A DNA stretch of 64,000 nucleotides from Orobanche coerulescens (lineage: Eukaryota > Streptophyta > Magnoliopsida > Lamiales > Orobanchaceae), in contig CM065801.1 in NCBI GenBank assembly GCA_033398695.1, positions 105,889,170 through 105,953,169 of the forward strand. Direction: 5' to 3'. Made by a program: the position numbers and the translations under genes. This document shows positions 1-11,485 of this stretch, piece after piece. The notes beneath the pieces were generated by a model, which searched no databases, was not told the origin of the DNA, and was given only the letters and a program-made list of their open reading frames with translations. Positions within the stretch are counted from its first letter, which is position 1, and each line of letters opens with the position of its first letter.

Positions 1-2335
1 CGTCCATAACTACAACTTCTCTTGTTCCTGTTTTAGGATTCGCTTCTGATGCTGCTTCAAGTGGTTGAGGGCTTGCCCTAATACATTGGGCATGAGGCAG
101 AAAGCCTCTTCCACATCTTGTATTGCCCGTTGCAGCTTCGGAAGCTCATCCGGAGCAGTTTCTATCATCCAATCGAGCTCCTTACCGACGTTGTACAGCG
201 CTTAGATAGTATCCTATAAGAAGACAGTTTTGCAATGGATTGCTTGCAGTTGTTCGATGCGGGCTTCTATACGTGGAGAGTTGGGGTGAGTGAGCTTGGC
301 ATCAGATGGCTCTCCAAGCTGTTTTTGTATGACATTGTGACGAGGCCTTTGGGGCTCATCATCAGCAAGAAAATCCTCTTCTGATCTGGATGGGGGCCTA
401 ATTCCTCTTGTCTCTGAGTGGATTATGTAGCCTGGGGTACATGAAGGACTGGGTCCTATTCTTGGATCTCAGCAACTGCCTATTCCTTAGGAGGGGCTGA
501 TTTCTCCTGTTGGATGGTGCGGGTCTCATCGGCTCCGGTCGGAGAGATTGATTCCTCTTGGATGGGGGCTGATGATGGTTGTTTGGCAGAAGTCCCTTGG
601 CCACCCACAACCTTGGATTGGGCAAAGTCTTTTTCACGAGCCTTCTCACGGCTCATCCTCAAACCTGTCTGCATGTCATCATCATCTCTATCTAAGTCGG
701 AGTGATGGCTTGGGCTCCGTGGCTTGTCAGCGGATTGTGACTTCCCTTTCAGTCTGGTCTTTTCTTTTGCCACAGAGTATGAGGTGATCAGTTCCTGACA
801 AAAGGGATCATCCCATCTTATCAAAATTTCGACATTTTGGGTGTCCGCGACTTCCAGAAGGAACATCTCTTCCTTTTTACAGTCTTCCCATTTGTACAGG
901 GAGTCGTATGGGATGACCCTGTATGATTTCCATATCTTGAAGTGCTCAAATGCTTCTTCAATCTGGACCTGGAGGAGAGTGTTGTTTATGATATCTGTTG
1001 GGTAGGTACTCCCAACAGTATAGGGTTCCTCTGTCCAGTTTGGATTCTCGACAGGTAAGGGAGCCTCTTGAGAAGTGGGATCTCTGACAAGGTGGGATGC
1101 CCGATCGGGAGAGGGACTCCTTACAGGGGTGGGGACCCTGTTTGGAGTGGTGACTGTCGGCTCCGAAGGGGCAGCCGATTCACCTGTTCCGTCAATTTTG
1201 ACATATCTGGTCATCCGTCATAGCTGTCATAGGCACAGGATCTACTGTGAGGGGTTGTCCCATGTGGGGTAACTAACGTGATAGGTGCAGTAGGCGTAAT
1301 TGCCTCAGTGGCCGCTGTAGCCACTATGGTTGTTGTAGGGACATCTTCTGTCTTAGAAAATCTCTTTGTCTTCTGCTTCTTCTTTCTTTTCTCGATGGCT
1401 ATAGGAGAGCTGCTATCAGGATCATTTCTTTTATTGCTAACAACCTTCTTATTCCTATCAATGGATTTAGATTTGGTCGGAAGATCCGCAACAACCCGGG
1501 GATCATTTGATGTCGGAGGGGAGAATGGGGTTGGCCTGCTTACGAGAAATGGCACTTTGTTGAAGATAGATGGATTGGAGCCACCGAGAAACTTTCCGGC
1601 GAGAATCTTTTAGGCTTTTGCTAACTAATGTATGCCACAACTTGTGAGGGTGTAATTAAAAATGAGGCTAAAAGACTTCCTGGCAGAATCTGGCTTCTAT
1701 AATTCCTCATGAAGCCATTTCAAAATGATCTGGCACCAGTTCACCTTCTCTTCAGTCATGATGGCCACCATCATCCGACATCGCGTGCACATTTCGAATG
1801 TGCCAGTTCAGTTTTCAACTATTCTGCAGCAAAAGTCATGCAGATATAGATAGGACAGAGTAAAGTTCTTCTTATGGCATGAAAGATAAACTTGTGAAGG
1901 CTGGGAGTTCCTAGTGAACAGATTCCAATAGGCCTTCAGAAGCTCATCGGACCTAAATGATTACAGTTCCTCTAATGTCTAACTATCATAGGGCAGCCTG
2001 TACAAATGCTCGAGGAGTTCCCGGTTAATGGATATCTCCTTCTCTTGCAAAGTTTCAACAATAGCAGTGACTTCAAAACCTTTCTTGTCCAACGCATACT
2101 GAAACTCAGCGTCAACATAAAATTCCTCTATGATTTGCTCAACGTAGTTTTCCAGATGCAGACTACCAAATGGTAGAGACCAGTCTGCTTCACACGGGAG
2201 ACCACTAAGTTCATCCCGGCCATTCCTCATCCTCTAATATGATACGCTCTTGCAGAACTGAGCAAGCAAAGATTCATCCATCCATGATCATATATTCTTC
2301 TTCACTGAAATAGATGAAGTCTGGGAAGAAGACAT
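1..2335 (-). pseudogene. X family retroelement-associated ORF, minus copy (broken, runs off left edge)
   Basis: Read on the minus strand from an ATG at 2335, this is a decayed ORF that continues past the window edge. The N-terminal part (about 2230-1979) is a globular segment with the motif EQIIEEFYVDAEFQYALDKK. A middle segment (about 1950-1620) contains RMMVAIMTEEKVNWCQI. A Lys/Ser-rich linker follows (1555-1211), then a Pro/Ser/Glu-rich region (1214-480), then a coiled-coil-like tail (about 270-1, with DVEEAFCLMPN). In-frame stops at about 2290, 2235 and 1979 and at least two frame changes break it. A second copy lies on the plus strand at 3538-3868 and 20620-22733. I cannot assign a function. 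The N-terminal part recalls plant transposon-protein (PF20167-like) ORFs and, from memory, TE-linked proteins of Lamiales. Confidence is good that it is a repeat-borne coding remnant and low on its identity. Confidence 0.6.
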
Positions 2336-2452
2336 TTTTGCAGAAGTGCATAGAAAAGAAAGTTAGAAAGATTTGAATGTATGTATGTTGAATGTTATAC
2401 ACTCGATAATTATGCACAAAGCGTAAAGAGTCTGTAGATCAGCATACTAACC

Positions 2453-2460
2453 TTTTTATA
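2453..2460 (-). promoter_or_regulatory. TATA box for the minus-strand X copy
   Basis: The minus strand reads CTATAAAAAGG here, about 118 bp upstream of the candidate ATG at 2335. This would place transcription start near 2425 with a leader of about 90 nt. It lies about 130 bp from a second TATA box (2590-2596) pointing the other way. Confidence 0.45.
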
Positions 2461-2499
2461 GTGTGTAGGGAAGACAGGTTACAGTGAAGATCAGATTTA

Positions 2500-3065
2500 A
2501 GGGCTGGGAACCATCTTTGAATGAACGTACAAGATGGATTTATATGTAACTTGTACGACTAATTGGTTGGAGGCTTGTGTGGACTTTGTTATAAAACCAA
2601 GTTCATTAACCTCCACAAGAACACCCAAAATCGGCCAACACATAGAAGGAGAGAGGGAGAGTTTATTTTGTTCAAGTTCTTACACTCTTAGAGAGAGAGA
2701 GAGAGATAAAAATCAAGAGCAAAATTCATATCACTTAGAGTGATCACATATTTGAGAGAGCATTATCCTATTACTCATTTCTAGCCATATCCTTGGAGGA
2801 TAATTGGGTAGTTGTTGTTCCGATCATCTCCCGGCACGTGGCTAGTAGAGATGTGGTGCTTTCGGTGTTTGGATCATCGAGAACTTATCAAATCGGATTT
2901 GCGGTCACCGGGATCAACCTCAACATTCTATCAAAGGACTTCAAGGGTATGGTTTCAATACTGTTGAGGCGCTGATACTTGGTGAGAATACCTTTCTTCT
3001 TGATATACTAATATAATCAGTCATCACAATATTTCTTTTATTCACGTTATAAATATTGCTGTTAT
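2500..3065 (+). repeat. Diverged copia LTR fragment (R/U5 side)
   Basis: This matches the downstream half of the copia-1 LTR (about 29180-29660) at moderate identity. Shared landmarks in the same order are a GAGAGAGA-rich leader, the block ending ATATCCTTGGAGGATA, the block CGGCACGTGGCTAGTAGAGA, and AAGGACTTCAAGGGTATGG, where copia-1 has its splice donor. A TATA box (TTATAAAACC) is at 2589-2598. The terminal sequence of a copia LTR is not present, so the fragment is truncated on its right. No coding sequence is seen. Confidence 0.55.
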
Positions 3066-3503
3066 CAAGTACTTGCACCGGCTGTTTGCTGACCCCTTCA
3101 GGGGTGAATACCTTTTTGTGTATTCAGGTACAGATCTTCATGGCGAGCTGACATAGGAGGGGCACGAGGATGATGAGCAGCTGTGATATTGCCTCTGGTA
3201 GTCGTTGCCTTTTTATTCGTGTGTTTTGGTCTTGGTTTGTATATGTACTCGCGAGTACTGTTATTGTTGATGTTATGCCCGTGTGTGGGCTTAGGAACTG
3301 TCTTGGAGTTGTTATCTATATGTTGAGCCGGTTGTGACTGTGTCGTACTGTCAACCTTGCCGGTTGACGTCTGTTGTTTTGGTTTTATATTTGACCTGGT
3401 TGGTTGTTTTGTGTGTATGTGTGTTAAACAGGTCTTGCCTTGTGGATTCTCGAAATGAATCCACGGCACTGTAACAGTTCCAACTCGGGACGGGGTTGTT
3501 ACA
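3066..3503 (+). repeat. Worn LARD-type LTR 3' end
   Basis: The order of landmarks follows the last ~430 bp of the LARD LTRs: a ACTTGCACC block, a 'gaccccttcaggggtg' inverted repeat in the place of the 'acccccgagtattcgggggg' repeat, an ATTCAGGTACA block, GATGATGAGCAGCTG, then GGATTCTCGAAATGAATCCAC and the terminus GGGTTGTTACA. It is therefore a distant relative of LARD-A and LARD-B in plus orientation. Only this LTR end is present. Confidence 0.5.
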
Positions 3504-3551
3504 CTGAAGATCTGCTGATTGGAACTGGGTTGTTACACTGAAGATCTGCTG
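3487..3551 (+). repeat. 34-bp tandem duplication at an LTR end
   Basis: GTTGTTACACTGAAGATCTG occurs twice with a period of 34 bp. The first copy includes the LTR terminus ending at 3503. The duplication spans the junction between the LTR remnant and the X copy that follows. Confidence 0.7.
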
Positions 3552-3868
3552 GAAGCCTATTGGAATCTTTTCGCCGACAACTCTCTGCCATCTCAAGTCC
3601 CTCTGTCATGCCACAAGAGTAACTTCACCTCCCCTACCTTTATCTTCATGATTTCTGTTGTAGGGTTGTGGAGAATCGCATTGGAGCCTTCGAGGTGTGC
3701 ACCAATCCGAGGTTTCGTATGATGGTCGCCATCATGTATGAAGAAAAATTTAATTGGTGCCAAATGATCATGAAACGTATTCAGGAGGAGGCTTCCAAGC
3801 CAGATTCTGCAAGGAAGTATTTTGGCCTGATTCTGAACTACATTCTGACTTGATGTGGCATACATCAG
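3538..3868 (+). pseudogene. X family ORF, plus copy, first part (interrupted by LARD-A)
   Basis: Plus-strand homologue of the minus-strand segment at about 1945-1622. It is read in two frames with a shift near 3660. The first frame gives EAYWNLFADNSLPSQVPLSC and the second gives RMMVAIMYEEKFNWCQMIMK followed by KPDSARKYFGLILNYILT. The N-terminal part corresponding to 2335-1950 of the other copy is missing. LARD-A interrupts the sequence right after GTGGCATACATCAG. The uninterrupted equivalent in the other copy is at about 1622-1640. Coding resumes at 20620. Function unknown. Confidence 0.6.
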
Positions 3869-6510
3869 TGTAATATCCACAATTTTGATTTCCGGTAATT
3901 TTCCTTTTTTGCGGGAGTCCGTTTTGACGACTCTCTTCTGACCGTTTCGTCATTATGAGAATGTTTAATTCTAACTTTTTGTCATCCGAGTTCGTTTCGG
4001 TGTCGTTTTATTGAGTTCCGTGTCATTAATCGAATTTTCCACGTGTGAGTTCGACTTTGTAAAATCACCATAAATTCTTGGAAACTCCAAAATTTCTGAA
4101 TCTTTGCAATATTATAGAGCATCAAGTTATCTTTTCAATGGTTCAAACGGTGAGTCAATCGGAGTCCGGACGAAGGAGTTATGGTCGAAATAGCTAAGAC
4201 TGCACCATGTGCCTTTTTCGTGATGGAGTGGGCTGTACCGCGGGCCGCGGCACACTCGACCCGGGCCGCGGCACATGGGCTTTTTCTGCACTTTTTTAGC
4301 AGATTTTCGAGGAGAAACATTCATTTTCTCCTCTCTTCTTCCTCCTTCCATCCTAGGCGATTCTAAGGGCGATTTTGGGCGATTTGAGTGCTCCCAAACT
4401 TGTAGAGATCATCCACCTCAAGTCTTGCTGTAGATTTTCAACCTCTACTTGAATCCTTCATCCAAATTAAGGTATTTTGGCTTGAACCCTTGTTTTTGTA
4501 GATTTGGGGATTTTTCTTTTTGATTTCGATTCCAATCCATTTTTGATCAATTAATTGTTGTATAAACGTTGTTTTGAACTTGTTCTACGGATTGGATACT
4601 CGTATATTTGGTTTGTTCGACCCGAGGGGTGATTTCTTTGTTCTTGAAGGATCTTGAACATTTAATGTTTGATTAAATGTTCGAATGAGTTCCCTTTGAT
4701 AGTTTGTTGGGATTTCCGTTGTTTTCGTCCTTGATTCTCATCGTAATCATGTTTTATTATTCCTTACGGAGGATTATAGGTACTCGATGATTCCGATGTT
4801 GAATTCCGTTCGTGATTGATGATTCGTGTGTGTTTTTCCGTAGTAATTTTGGTGCTATCGCGTTCTTGATATTGTTTGGGAGTTCGGGGCTGTTCGACCG
4901 CATTCCATCCGTCGTCTTGTTGCGATCGTGGTTTCTAGGCAAGTACCTTGTCCATACAATTCTTGTTTTGTGAATATGATAATTAATGATCGTCTCTATG
5001 TGTTTGTTTGATCGTTTGATTTGAACTTCAAAAGATTCGGCTTAGCCTCGTTAAGGGCTCACTTTCAAAACGTGTGTGTTTTGTGAATATTGTGCTCCGT
5101 GAATGATTAAGTGATCGCTATGAATTCGCTTGTTGTTGTTGTTGTTGTTATGCTTTGATAATATATATACACATATTATCTCTTTTCGGTGCGTTATGGT
5201 TTGACGTGGTGTTTTGCTAAGTGTTGGTTGCATTAACTCATGATTTGATGTGTTTGTGATTGTGGCAAATGTGAAACCCTTGTTGTTGTGAACCCGATGC
5301 ATTGATGATTTGACCACAAGGTTATCAATTCGGGTAGCTCTGGAGAGGGCTCTGAGAATCGTCACTTGCGAGTGCGATGTCACGATAACTTGTGGGTATG
5401 TTCGATTGATGTTTAACCGGGTAGGGACCTGTGAGGCCTCCGGCGGCGTGTACTTGCGAGTACAGCCAGTGTGTATGATTTGACCATAAGGTTATCTAAT
5501 CGGGTAGGTCTGGAGAGGGCTCCGAGAATCGGTACTTGCGAGTACGATGTCAAGATAACTTATGGGTGGTTTGAGTTTGTTTCGCTAGCTAGCTCGGGAG
5601 GGTCGTTAGAGGCCTCGGGTGGGATTTGTGGCTTCATCCCGGTCCTAGGTGATGCCAGTGCATGTATGTTTTGTGAATGTGTTTGCTCACCTCGAGAGAG
5701 TTCGACGAGGCCATGGAGGGAGTCCAATGGTATAGCCCTGGATTCACGAGTAAAACCTCACGAATGCGTGTGTATTTTATGTCCGTCGAGGATGCGTGAC
5801 GTGGGTTTTAACCTTGTGTATTGTTGTTGGTTTCATTTGTGAAAACAAAACCTTTGGGCTGTGACCCCTGTTGATTTTGGAAAGAGAAGGATTCGGTAAT
5901 CCTAAATTGTTTTCTATTAAAACTCTCGATGGCATTTTAAACTGTTTTATAAATTGTTTCCCGTGATTGGTGATCTTTCGGTTTTGGAATGTTTTTCCCA
6001 AACTCTTGCCTCGGGAAGTACTTTTCGTTACGTTTGGCTTTTTGAGGATTCCTGGTTATTGTTATTCGTGGAATGTAAATTGTATGGCTCGTATTTCTGT
6101 TTTATACTTGCACAAGCAAAACAGTGGAATTTTGCTAACCCCCGAGTATTCGGGGGGTGGATGTCTGTTTTTGCATTCAGGTTTTGGGAGCATAACACAG
6201 GGTCGGCGCGAAGGATGATGAAAGATGACCGATACTAATCACATGAGGACCCGTACATTATTGTATTGGTTCAGTCATATTTTATTTTCGCTGTAGTATA
6301 ATTACCCGTTGTATGAGAGCATTTTGTATTCGACCCCTGCGTGGACATGTATTGAGTTGTATGTATTTATTGAAAGACCAAATCGGCCTACTGAGTCATT
6401 TTAGCCTTAAAGGCATTGTTGAGATGTTTGATGTTGTTTACGAGCCTGGTAGATCCTTGAGGAAAGGGTCTACGGCGTGTAATATCCCAAAGCGGATTGG
6501 GGGTGTTACA
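3869..6510 (+). repeat. LARD-A 5' LTR
   Basis: The LTR carries a pair of CCGCGG-centred sites at 4238-4274, a pyrimidine-rich leader (4319-4360) and a canonical splice donor AAG|GTATTT at 4471/4472. Next is a block with repeated GTACTTGCGAGTAC-like dyads (about 5370-5560), and near the 3' end the inverted repeat CCCCCGAGTATTCGGGGGG (about 6140-6159). No clear TATA box is visible. It is near-identical in length and order to 17980-20619. Confidence 0.85.
4238..4274 (+). promoter_or_regulatory. CCGCGG palindrome sites in LARD-A U3
   Basis: Overlapping CCGCGGGCCGCGGCAC (4238-4253) and GGCCGCGGCAC (about 4264-4274) lie about 200 bp upstream of the LTR splice donor. In the 3' LTR the same pair is at 18351-18389, with one core changed from CCGCGG to CCACGG, the change expected from deamination of a methylated CpG. 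LARD-B has matching sites at 51130-51162 and 57104-57135. Confidence 0.6.
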
Positions 6511-6514
6511 TAAA

Positions 6515-6526
6515 TGGTATCGGAGC
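6515..6526 (+). other. LARD-A primer binding site (tRNA-iMet type)
   Basis: TGGTATCGGAGC lies 4 bp after the 5' LTR end. It matches the usual plant initiator-Met primer site TGGTATCAGAGC with one change. LARD-B (53259-53270) and copia-1 (29765-29776) share the same variant. Confidence 0.75.
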
Positions 6527-7230
6527 TTAGGTTCTGGAAACCTAGGCTGTCGGGTTTAGTGGTGTCTGTTGAGTTTTGTCTCGTCGGATTTTGTGTGACT
6601 GAGTCATGTCGTGATTAGTATCGTGGAGCGATCATCATCTTCGTGCAACCTGTGGATGTAAGTCTCCCTTCTTTGTGTTGTGCCTCGTGTGACATGAGCT
6701 ACTTGTATGATTATATCGTTGAGTGATTGAATCCTTCTGTAGATTTTGATTCCGTGATATGTGGGTATTCGACTCTAATATTTTATTTATATAAGGAGCG
6801 GTGTCGCTGCTAATGTATTTTCGAACTGTATTTTATCCGTTGCGTGAATCCTTTCAAAATGACTTTCAGTATTTTGCTAACTGAGTTCTAATTCGTAAAA
6901 TTGATTCCCTAAATCGAGTTTTGGCACTTTGGCCTTGAATGTTTTATGACGGTTTGATAAAGGATTTTGTGAGTTTTGGGCATTATGGCCTATTGAATAT
7001 TTGAAAACCTTGAGTATCTTAGAAAATTAAATTTCGAGACGTACTTTTAAAATGAATTATTTTCTTGCGGTGTTTTCAAGGTGCTTTGCTTAGACCCTAG
7101 GGTCGAATATTTCTGAACGTCTTTCACCAAAAGGAAAGTGTCCTCGTTTTATCAAGCGCGAGATGGTTTTCAAAGTCTCGATAATGGTGTATGTGCTACT
7201 TTTTGAAGGGTGATACTCAAGATCAACTAG
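6527..7230 (+). other. LARD-A internal region, left part (non-coding)
   Basis: This is non-coding in all frames as far as I can see. It aligns along its length with the LARD-B internal region (from 53271 to about 54395). It contains a good splice donor in GGATGTAAGTCTC at about 6655, conserved as GGACGTAAGTCTC in LARD-B. It ends in GATCAACTAG, the left target-site copy of the Athila insertion. Confidence 0.6.
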
Positions 7231-8535
7231 TTGTTAGGCGTATTTTTATGCTCTTATTTATTATTATTTTATATCTATTTTAAGTCCAAATCTGCATAAA
7301 TGAGCTTTTAATGCACTATCTTTGTATGTTTTGTAGGAAATTGGAGTCCGGAAGATCGAACGATGAAAAACGGGCGAAAATGACAATTTTTGGTCCGGGG
7401 CCGCGGCACAAGGAAAGCGAGCCGCGGCACACGCACGGCACACAGGGGCATCGAGCACACTGTACCGGGGGCCGCGGCACACACTTACTGAGCCGCGGCC
7501 CATGAAGAAAAATGCGCCCAGGTATAAGGCGCTGAGCATTAGGGGCCGCGGCACAGCTTAAGTGAGCCGCGGCCCACGGGGCGGTTTTGCTGATTTTGTC
7601 GCGTTTCTTTGCCGTTTCTGAAGCCCGTTTTCGACCGAATCCACGAACGCGTTTTGGAGACGAATGATGGTTATAAATAGGGATTTAAGGTCTGAGGAGG
7701 GAAGATCATCGAGGATCATCAAGGAGAAGCAGAAAACACCAAGGAGCATAAAGCGGAAGCTAGAGAACGGAGGAATCCAAGTTCTTCGACTGTGTTTGAT
7801 TTCTATTATGCTTTCTTTTATTCGTTGTATATTCTTATTTTCTAGCATGTCAGGCTAGAACCTTAGTCTAGGATTTTGATGAAACCGAGGTTTTGATGAA
7901 TTAACTTTTGATTTTGCATTATCAATTTAATTCCCTTTTCTATTGAGTTTTCCCCAATTGTTCTTAATGATTTCAATTGTGTGGCCTATAATTGAATTGT
8001 TTTGTTTACGCAACTCGAATCGGGAGATGAGAGTTGGTAGTAAAAACTGGTGAGAATCGTTTTATCTTGTGAGATAGGAATATACTCATAGGAATTACGT
8101 GGCCTTTCTGAAGATTTCGTGCTTTTGCCTATTGTCGAATTAATCCACCTAGGAATAAAGTGTATTATTCGCCTTAGATAATTCTATTGACCTCGGGAGA
8201 GGCGGTAGAGTATTTTAGAAACCTTCGACTTTAATAAATTGAGAAATCATTAAATTCATATAATCAAGAGTAATTCGGATAAACCGAGGTGGATTCACAA
8301 TCCTAGATTAATTCCTTATTTGATCTTCTTCCTTTGAACAATCGATTCTACTATTTCTTTACTTTTATTAATTTTCTTAATTATTACTTGCACCTCAAAT
8401 TTCGACAGTTCAAATAAAATTAGAATATGCATAAATCGGTAATTAGTAAGTCAGTCCTCGTGGGAACGATATCTTACATAACACTTTATTACTTGTTTAC
8501 GACAATGTGCACTTGCGTTCACCGAAATTCGCAAC
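7231..8535 (+). repeat. Athila-like 5' LTR
   Basis: Starts TTGTTAGGCG and ends TTCGCAAC. It contains a GCCGCGGCAC array (about 7401-7573), then a TATA box TTATAAATAG at 7671-7680, about 100 bp after the last site. The 3' LTR (14904-16187) has the same order with a slightly shorter array. Much of the remainder is AT-rich leader without ORFs. Confidence 0.85.
7401..7680 (+). promoter_or_regulatory. CCGCGG array plus TATA box in Athila-like U3
   Basis: CCGCGG cores occur at about 7401, 7422, 7472, 7493, 7544 and 7566, mostly followed by CAC or CCC. TATA (TTATAAATAGGG) is at 7671. The same arrangement is in the 3' LTR (array about 15074-15225, TATA 15323-15332). Confidence 0.6.
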
Positions 8536-8542
8536 GAGTTTT

Positions 8543-8560
8543 TGGCGCCGTTGTCGGGGA
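8543..8560 (+). other. Primer binding site, tRNA-Asp type
   Basis: TGGCGCCGTTGTCGGGGA differs at one position from the complement of the plant tRNA-Asp 3' end that Athila elements commonly use (TGGCGCCGTTGCCGGGG). It starts 7 bp after the LTR. Confidence 0.85.
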
Positions 8561-8672
8561 CTGATTATTTTACTAATATCGATTTCAGTATTTCTAGTCT
8601 TAATTTGAACATTATTTTATTTTTGTGTTATTTTTTTTATTTGTTTTCCTTTCAGGAATTTCTGGTTAGTGC

Positions 8673-10855
8673 ATGAGAAAATTCGGTAACGAAGGCCTAT
8701 TACCTTTGGATACTGAACTCGAGCGCACTCTTCGGAAAAACAAGAAAGAAAAGCGTGAGCAACTGGCAAAAGACACCATGGCGATAATACCGAAAATCAC
8801 GGAGGAGAAAATCTTACACAACAAGCTCAACCGGCATTGGCACTCCGTGATTATGCTATGCCACAAATCAATGCAAACTTTTCGGGGATTCGGCGTCCAA
8901 CCATCCAAGCGAACAACTTCGAAATTAAACCGGCTATTATTCAAATGGTGCAAGCAAGCCAATTTTGTGGACTGGCGAACGATGACCCCAATGCACACAT
9001 CGCTTCATTTCTCGAGATATGTGACACCTTCAAGAATAACGGTGTTACCGATGATGCTATTCGTCTGCGGCTTTTCCCTTTCTATTTGAGGGACAAAGCC
9101 AAGTTTTGGTTGAATTCATTACCGCCGGGCTCTATCACGACTTGGGCGGAATTAGCACAAGCCTTTCTGGCTAAGTTCTTTCCACCATCGAAGACGGTGA
9201 GACTACGGAACGAGATAACTACTTTTGGGCAATTTTATATGGAATCACTTCACGAAGCTTGGGAACGATACAAGGATTTATTACGGAGGTGCCCACACCA
9301 TGGCTTACCGGATTGGCTATAAATCCAGACCTTTTATAACGGATTGAGTGCTTCTACACGCACTCTTGTTGATGCAGCCGCTGGAGGAACGTTAATGGGA
9401 AAAACGATGGTCGAAGCCCACTCTCTATTGGAGGCGATGGCTGCAAATGCTTATCAATGGACTTCCGAAAGAGTGAACCCGAAACGAGTGATGAAAATCT
9501 CCGATAATGATCCAATATCTACGCTATCGGCTCAAGTCGCCGCCTTGACTTAGCAATTTCAAGCTTTTTCACATGCTCCTTCCCCCGTTACCACTGAATC
9601 ATGTAATTGGTGCAACGGATCTCACCCTAGTGCGGAATGTCAAGTTGGAAATCCTTTCGAGCAACATCCGATGGAACAAGCTCAGCTTGTGGGGAACGGG
9701 AATCAACAGAATAATCCGTATTCCAACACATACAATCTAGGGTGGCGAAATCACCGTAACTTTTCGTGGAAAAACGGACAAAACATAAACCAACCTCAGT
9801 TTACTCAACACCAACAACAACCTCCTCCCGCTCCAAAGATCTCTTTAGAGGAGGCAATGTCGAAATTAGCAGCAAATACGAGTTAGTTCATGACCCGTAC
9901 GGAAGCAACCTTGCAAAACCATTCCGCCTCTATTCGCAACTTGGAAGTACAATTGGGTCAAATAGCAAATGTGTTAATAGCCTTCCCTGAGGGTACCTTT
10001 TCAAGTACAACCGAGACGAACCCCAGAGAGAGTATAAATGCCATTGGTTTGAGAAGCGGGAAGGAAGTGTGTGAGCAGCCCGAGCAGAACAAAAAGAGAG
10101 GTGATGATGAGGAGAAGAAAAATTCGGCGACCGAGGAATCACAAGTTTCTAAGAGCTCGAAACTGTTTCCAGATAATCCGACAGCCTATGTGCCTCCCGT
10201 CCCGTTCCCACAGCGTTTGCAAAAGCAAAAATTGGACAAACAATTCTACAAGTTTCTTGACGTATTCAAGAAACTACATATCAACATTCCATTTGCCGAC
10301 GCCTTAGAACAAATGCCTAGCTATGTGAAGTTTATGAAGGAAATCTTACCTAACAAAAGGAAGCTCGAGGAATATGAAACGGTGGCACTAACTGAAGAGT
10401 GCAGTGCAATCTTACAGAGAAAGCTCCCGCCTAAATTGAAGGACTCAGGAAGCTTCACTATACCGTGCACTATTGGGAACTTGTCTTTTGATAAAGCATT
10501 ATGTGATCTCGGCGTTAGCGTTAATCTCATGCCTCTTTATATTTTTAAGAATCTAGGAATTGGGGAAGCGAAACCTACTACGGTCTCTTTACAACTAGCC
10601 GATAGATCCATCAAGTAGCCGAGAGGGGTAATAGAAGATGTCTTGGTCAAGGTCGATAAATTCATTTTCCCTGCTGATTTCATTGTGCTGGATATGGAAG
10701 AAGACCATGAGATTCCGATTATCTTGGGTAGACTGTTCTTAGCCACTGGAAGAACCCTTATCGATGTTCAGGAGGGTAAATTAATACTTCGGGTTGAAGA
10801 CGAGCAAGTCACATTCAAAGTGTTTCGATCTCTCCCGTGTCCAAGCAAGGACTAG
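8673..10855 (+). pseudogene. gag: Athila-like gag-protease, four in-frame stops and one frameshift
   Basis: The N-terminus (8673 to about 8830) is in one frame and shifts to the frame used from 8837 on. A Retrotrans_gag capsid domain (about 8985-9320) carries YLRDKAKFWLNSLPPGSI and AFLAKFFPPSKT. A CCHC-like knuckle C-X2-C-X3-H-X4-C is at about 9605-9643 (CNWCNGSHPSAEC). A retropepsin-like region (about 10440-10850) carries ALCDLGVSVNLMP, with the D-L-G active-site form typical of Athila. Stops in one frame at about 9320, 9551, 9884 and 10616 break it. At least three fall where the family usually has Gln, which fits CAA/CAG to TAA/TAG transitions. The product would be the virus-like-particle structural protein and its protease. 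Confidence 0.85.
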
Positions 10856-10984
10856 AAGTGTTCACAAATTGATATCTTTGAAAAAAACACACACCGAGAG
10901 AGTTGTCAGTCGAAGTGTTCAGAATCCCTTTTAGTTGCTCCGACATCTAAGAAAAATGTAGAACGAGTCGCATATCTTAGGCAT

Positions 10985-11272
10985 TTGGACATGTCGTCAT
11001 CATCAACCACTCATCCACCAATGAAAAATTCTAATGCTGTCATAAGTTCGTTCGTAAAAAAAGAGAATAAGTCGGAAGTGAAACTGGTGCCAAGTCATGT
11101 GCAATATGGGTGTTTTGGAAAGTTGTTTTTGTTCAAATCTTTTCGCAAAGAATATTGGGTGTCCAAACCGAAAATCGAATTGTTAAAGATCGATGGTCAA
11201 AATTTTAAAACACATATTAACGGTTCGATGGACGGGGTGGAGTTCAAATGGTGTTTGCGAAAAGCAAATTGA
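10985..11272 (+). pseudogene. Remnant joining protease linker to the pol C-terminal tail (RT-RH-IN deleted)
   Basis: A 95-codon open stretch. The first part (…VPSHVQYGCFG…) resembles the linker that precedes reverse transcriptase in Athila/Tat elements. The end (…IELLKIDGQNFKTHINGSMD) resembles the tail after integrase in the same elements. The roughly 3 kb expected between them is gone, so an internal deletion probably joined the two near 11100-11160. Assignment is by memory of the family layout. Confidence 0.5.
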
Positions 11273-11312
11273 TTTTTAAAAGGTCCGGCTGAAGACTATA
11301 AACTTAGCGCTT

Positions 11313-11330
11313 CTCGGGAGGCAACCCGAG
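11313..11330 (+). other. Hairpin CTCGGG-AGGCAA-CCCGAG after pol tail
   Basis: A perfect 6-bp stem with a 6-nt loop AGGCAA lies just after the pol tail stop, preceded by AAACTTAGCGCTT. A similar AGCGCTT...GGGAGGCAACCC block is, to my recollection, common at this position in plant Athila/Tat elements, so it is probably a conserved RNA element and not chance. Confidence 0.6.
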
Positions 11331-11485
11331 TATTAGTTGTAGATTTTTGTTTTTCAGTGTTTTCATGCATTCTAGAGTCTATGTTTTTCGTCATTTGTGC
11401 TTTGATATGCTTATCCCTCACGTTCTTGATGTGTTCCTTTGAAAATTCTGTGCAGAAATCACCCCAGGGGAAGAATTCAGCAATG

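Noticed and set aside
5051..5383. Minus-strand ORF with poly-Asn in LARD-A LTR (also 19164-19493)
   Set aside because: Poly-Asn is a (GTT)n microsatellite. The ORF lies in a non-coding LTR and has no start context or homologue outside the LTR pair.
6141..6160. Inverted repeat CCCCCGAGTATTCGGGGGG as a transcription terminator
   Set aside because: Conserved in all LARD LTRs, but bacterial-type terminators do not apply here. It may be an RNA element near the polyadenylation region, and nothing in the sequence decides this.
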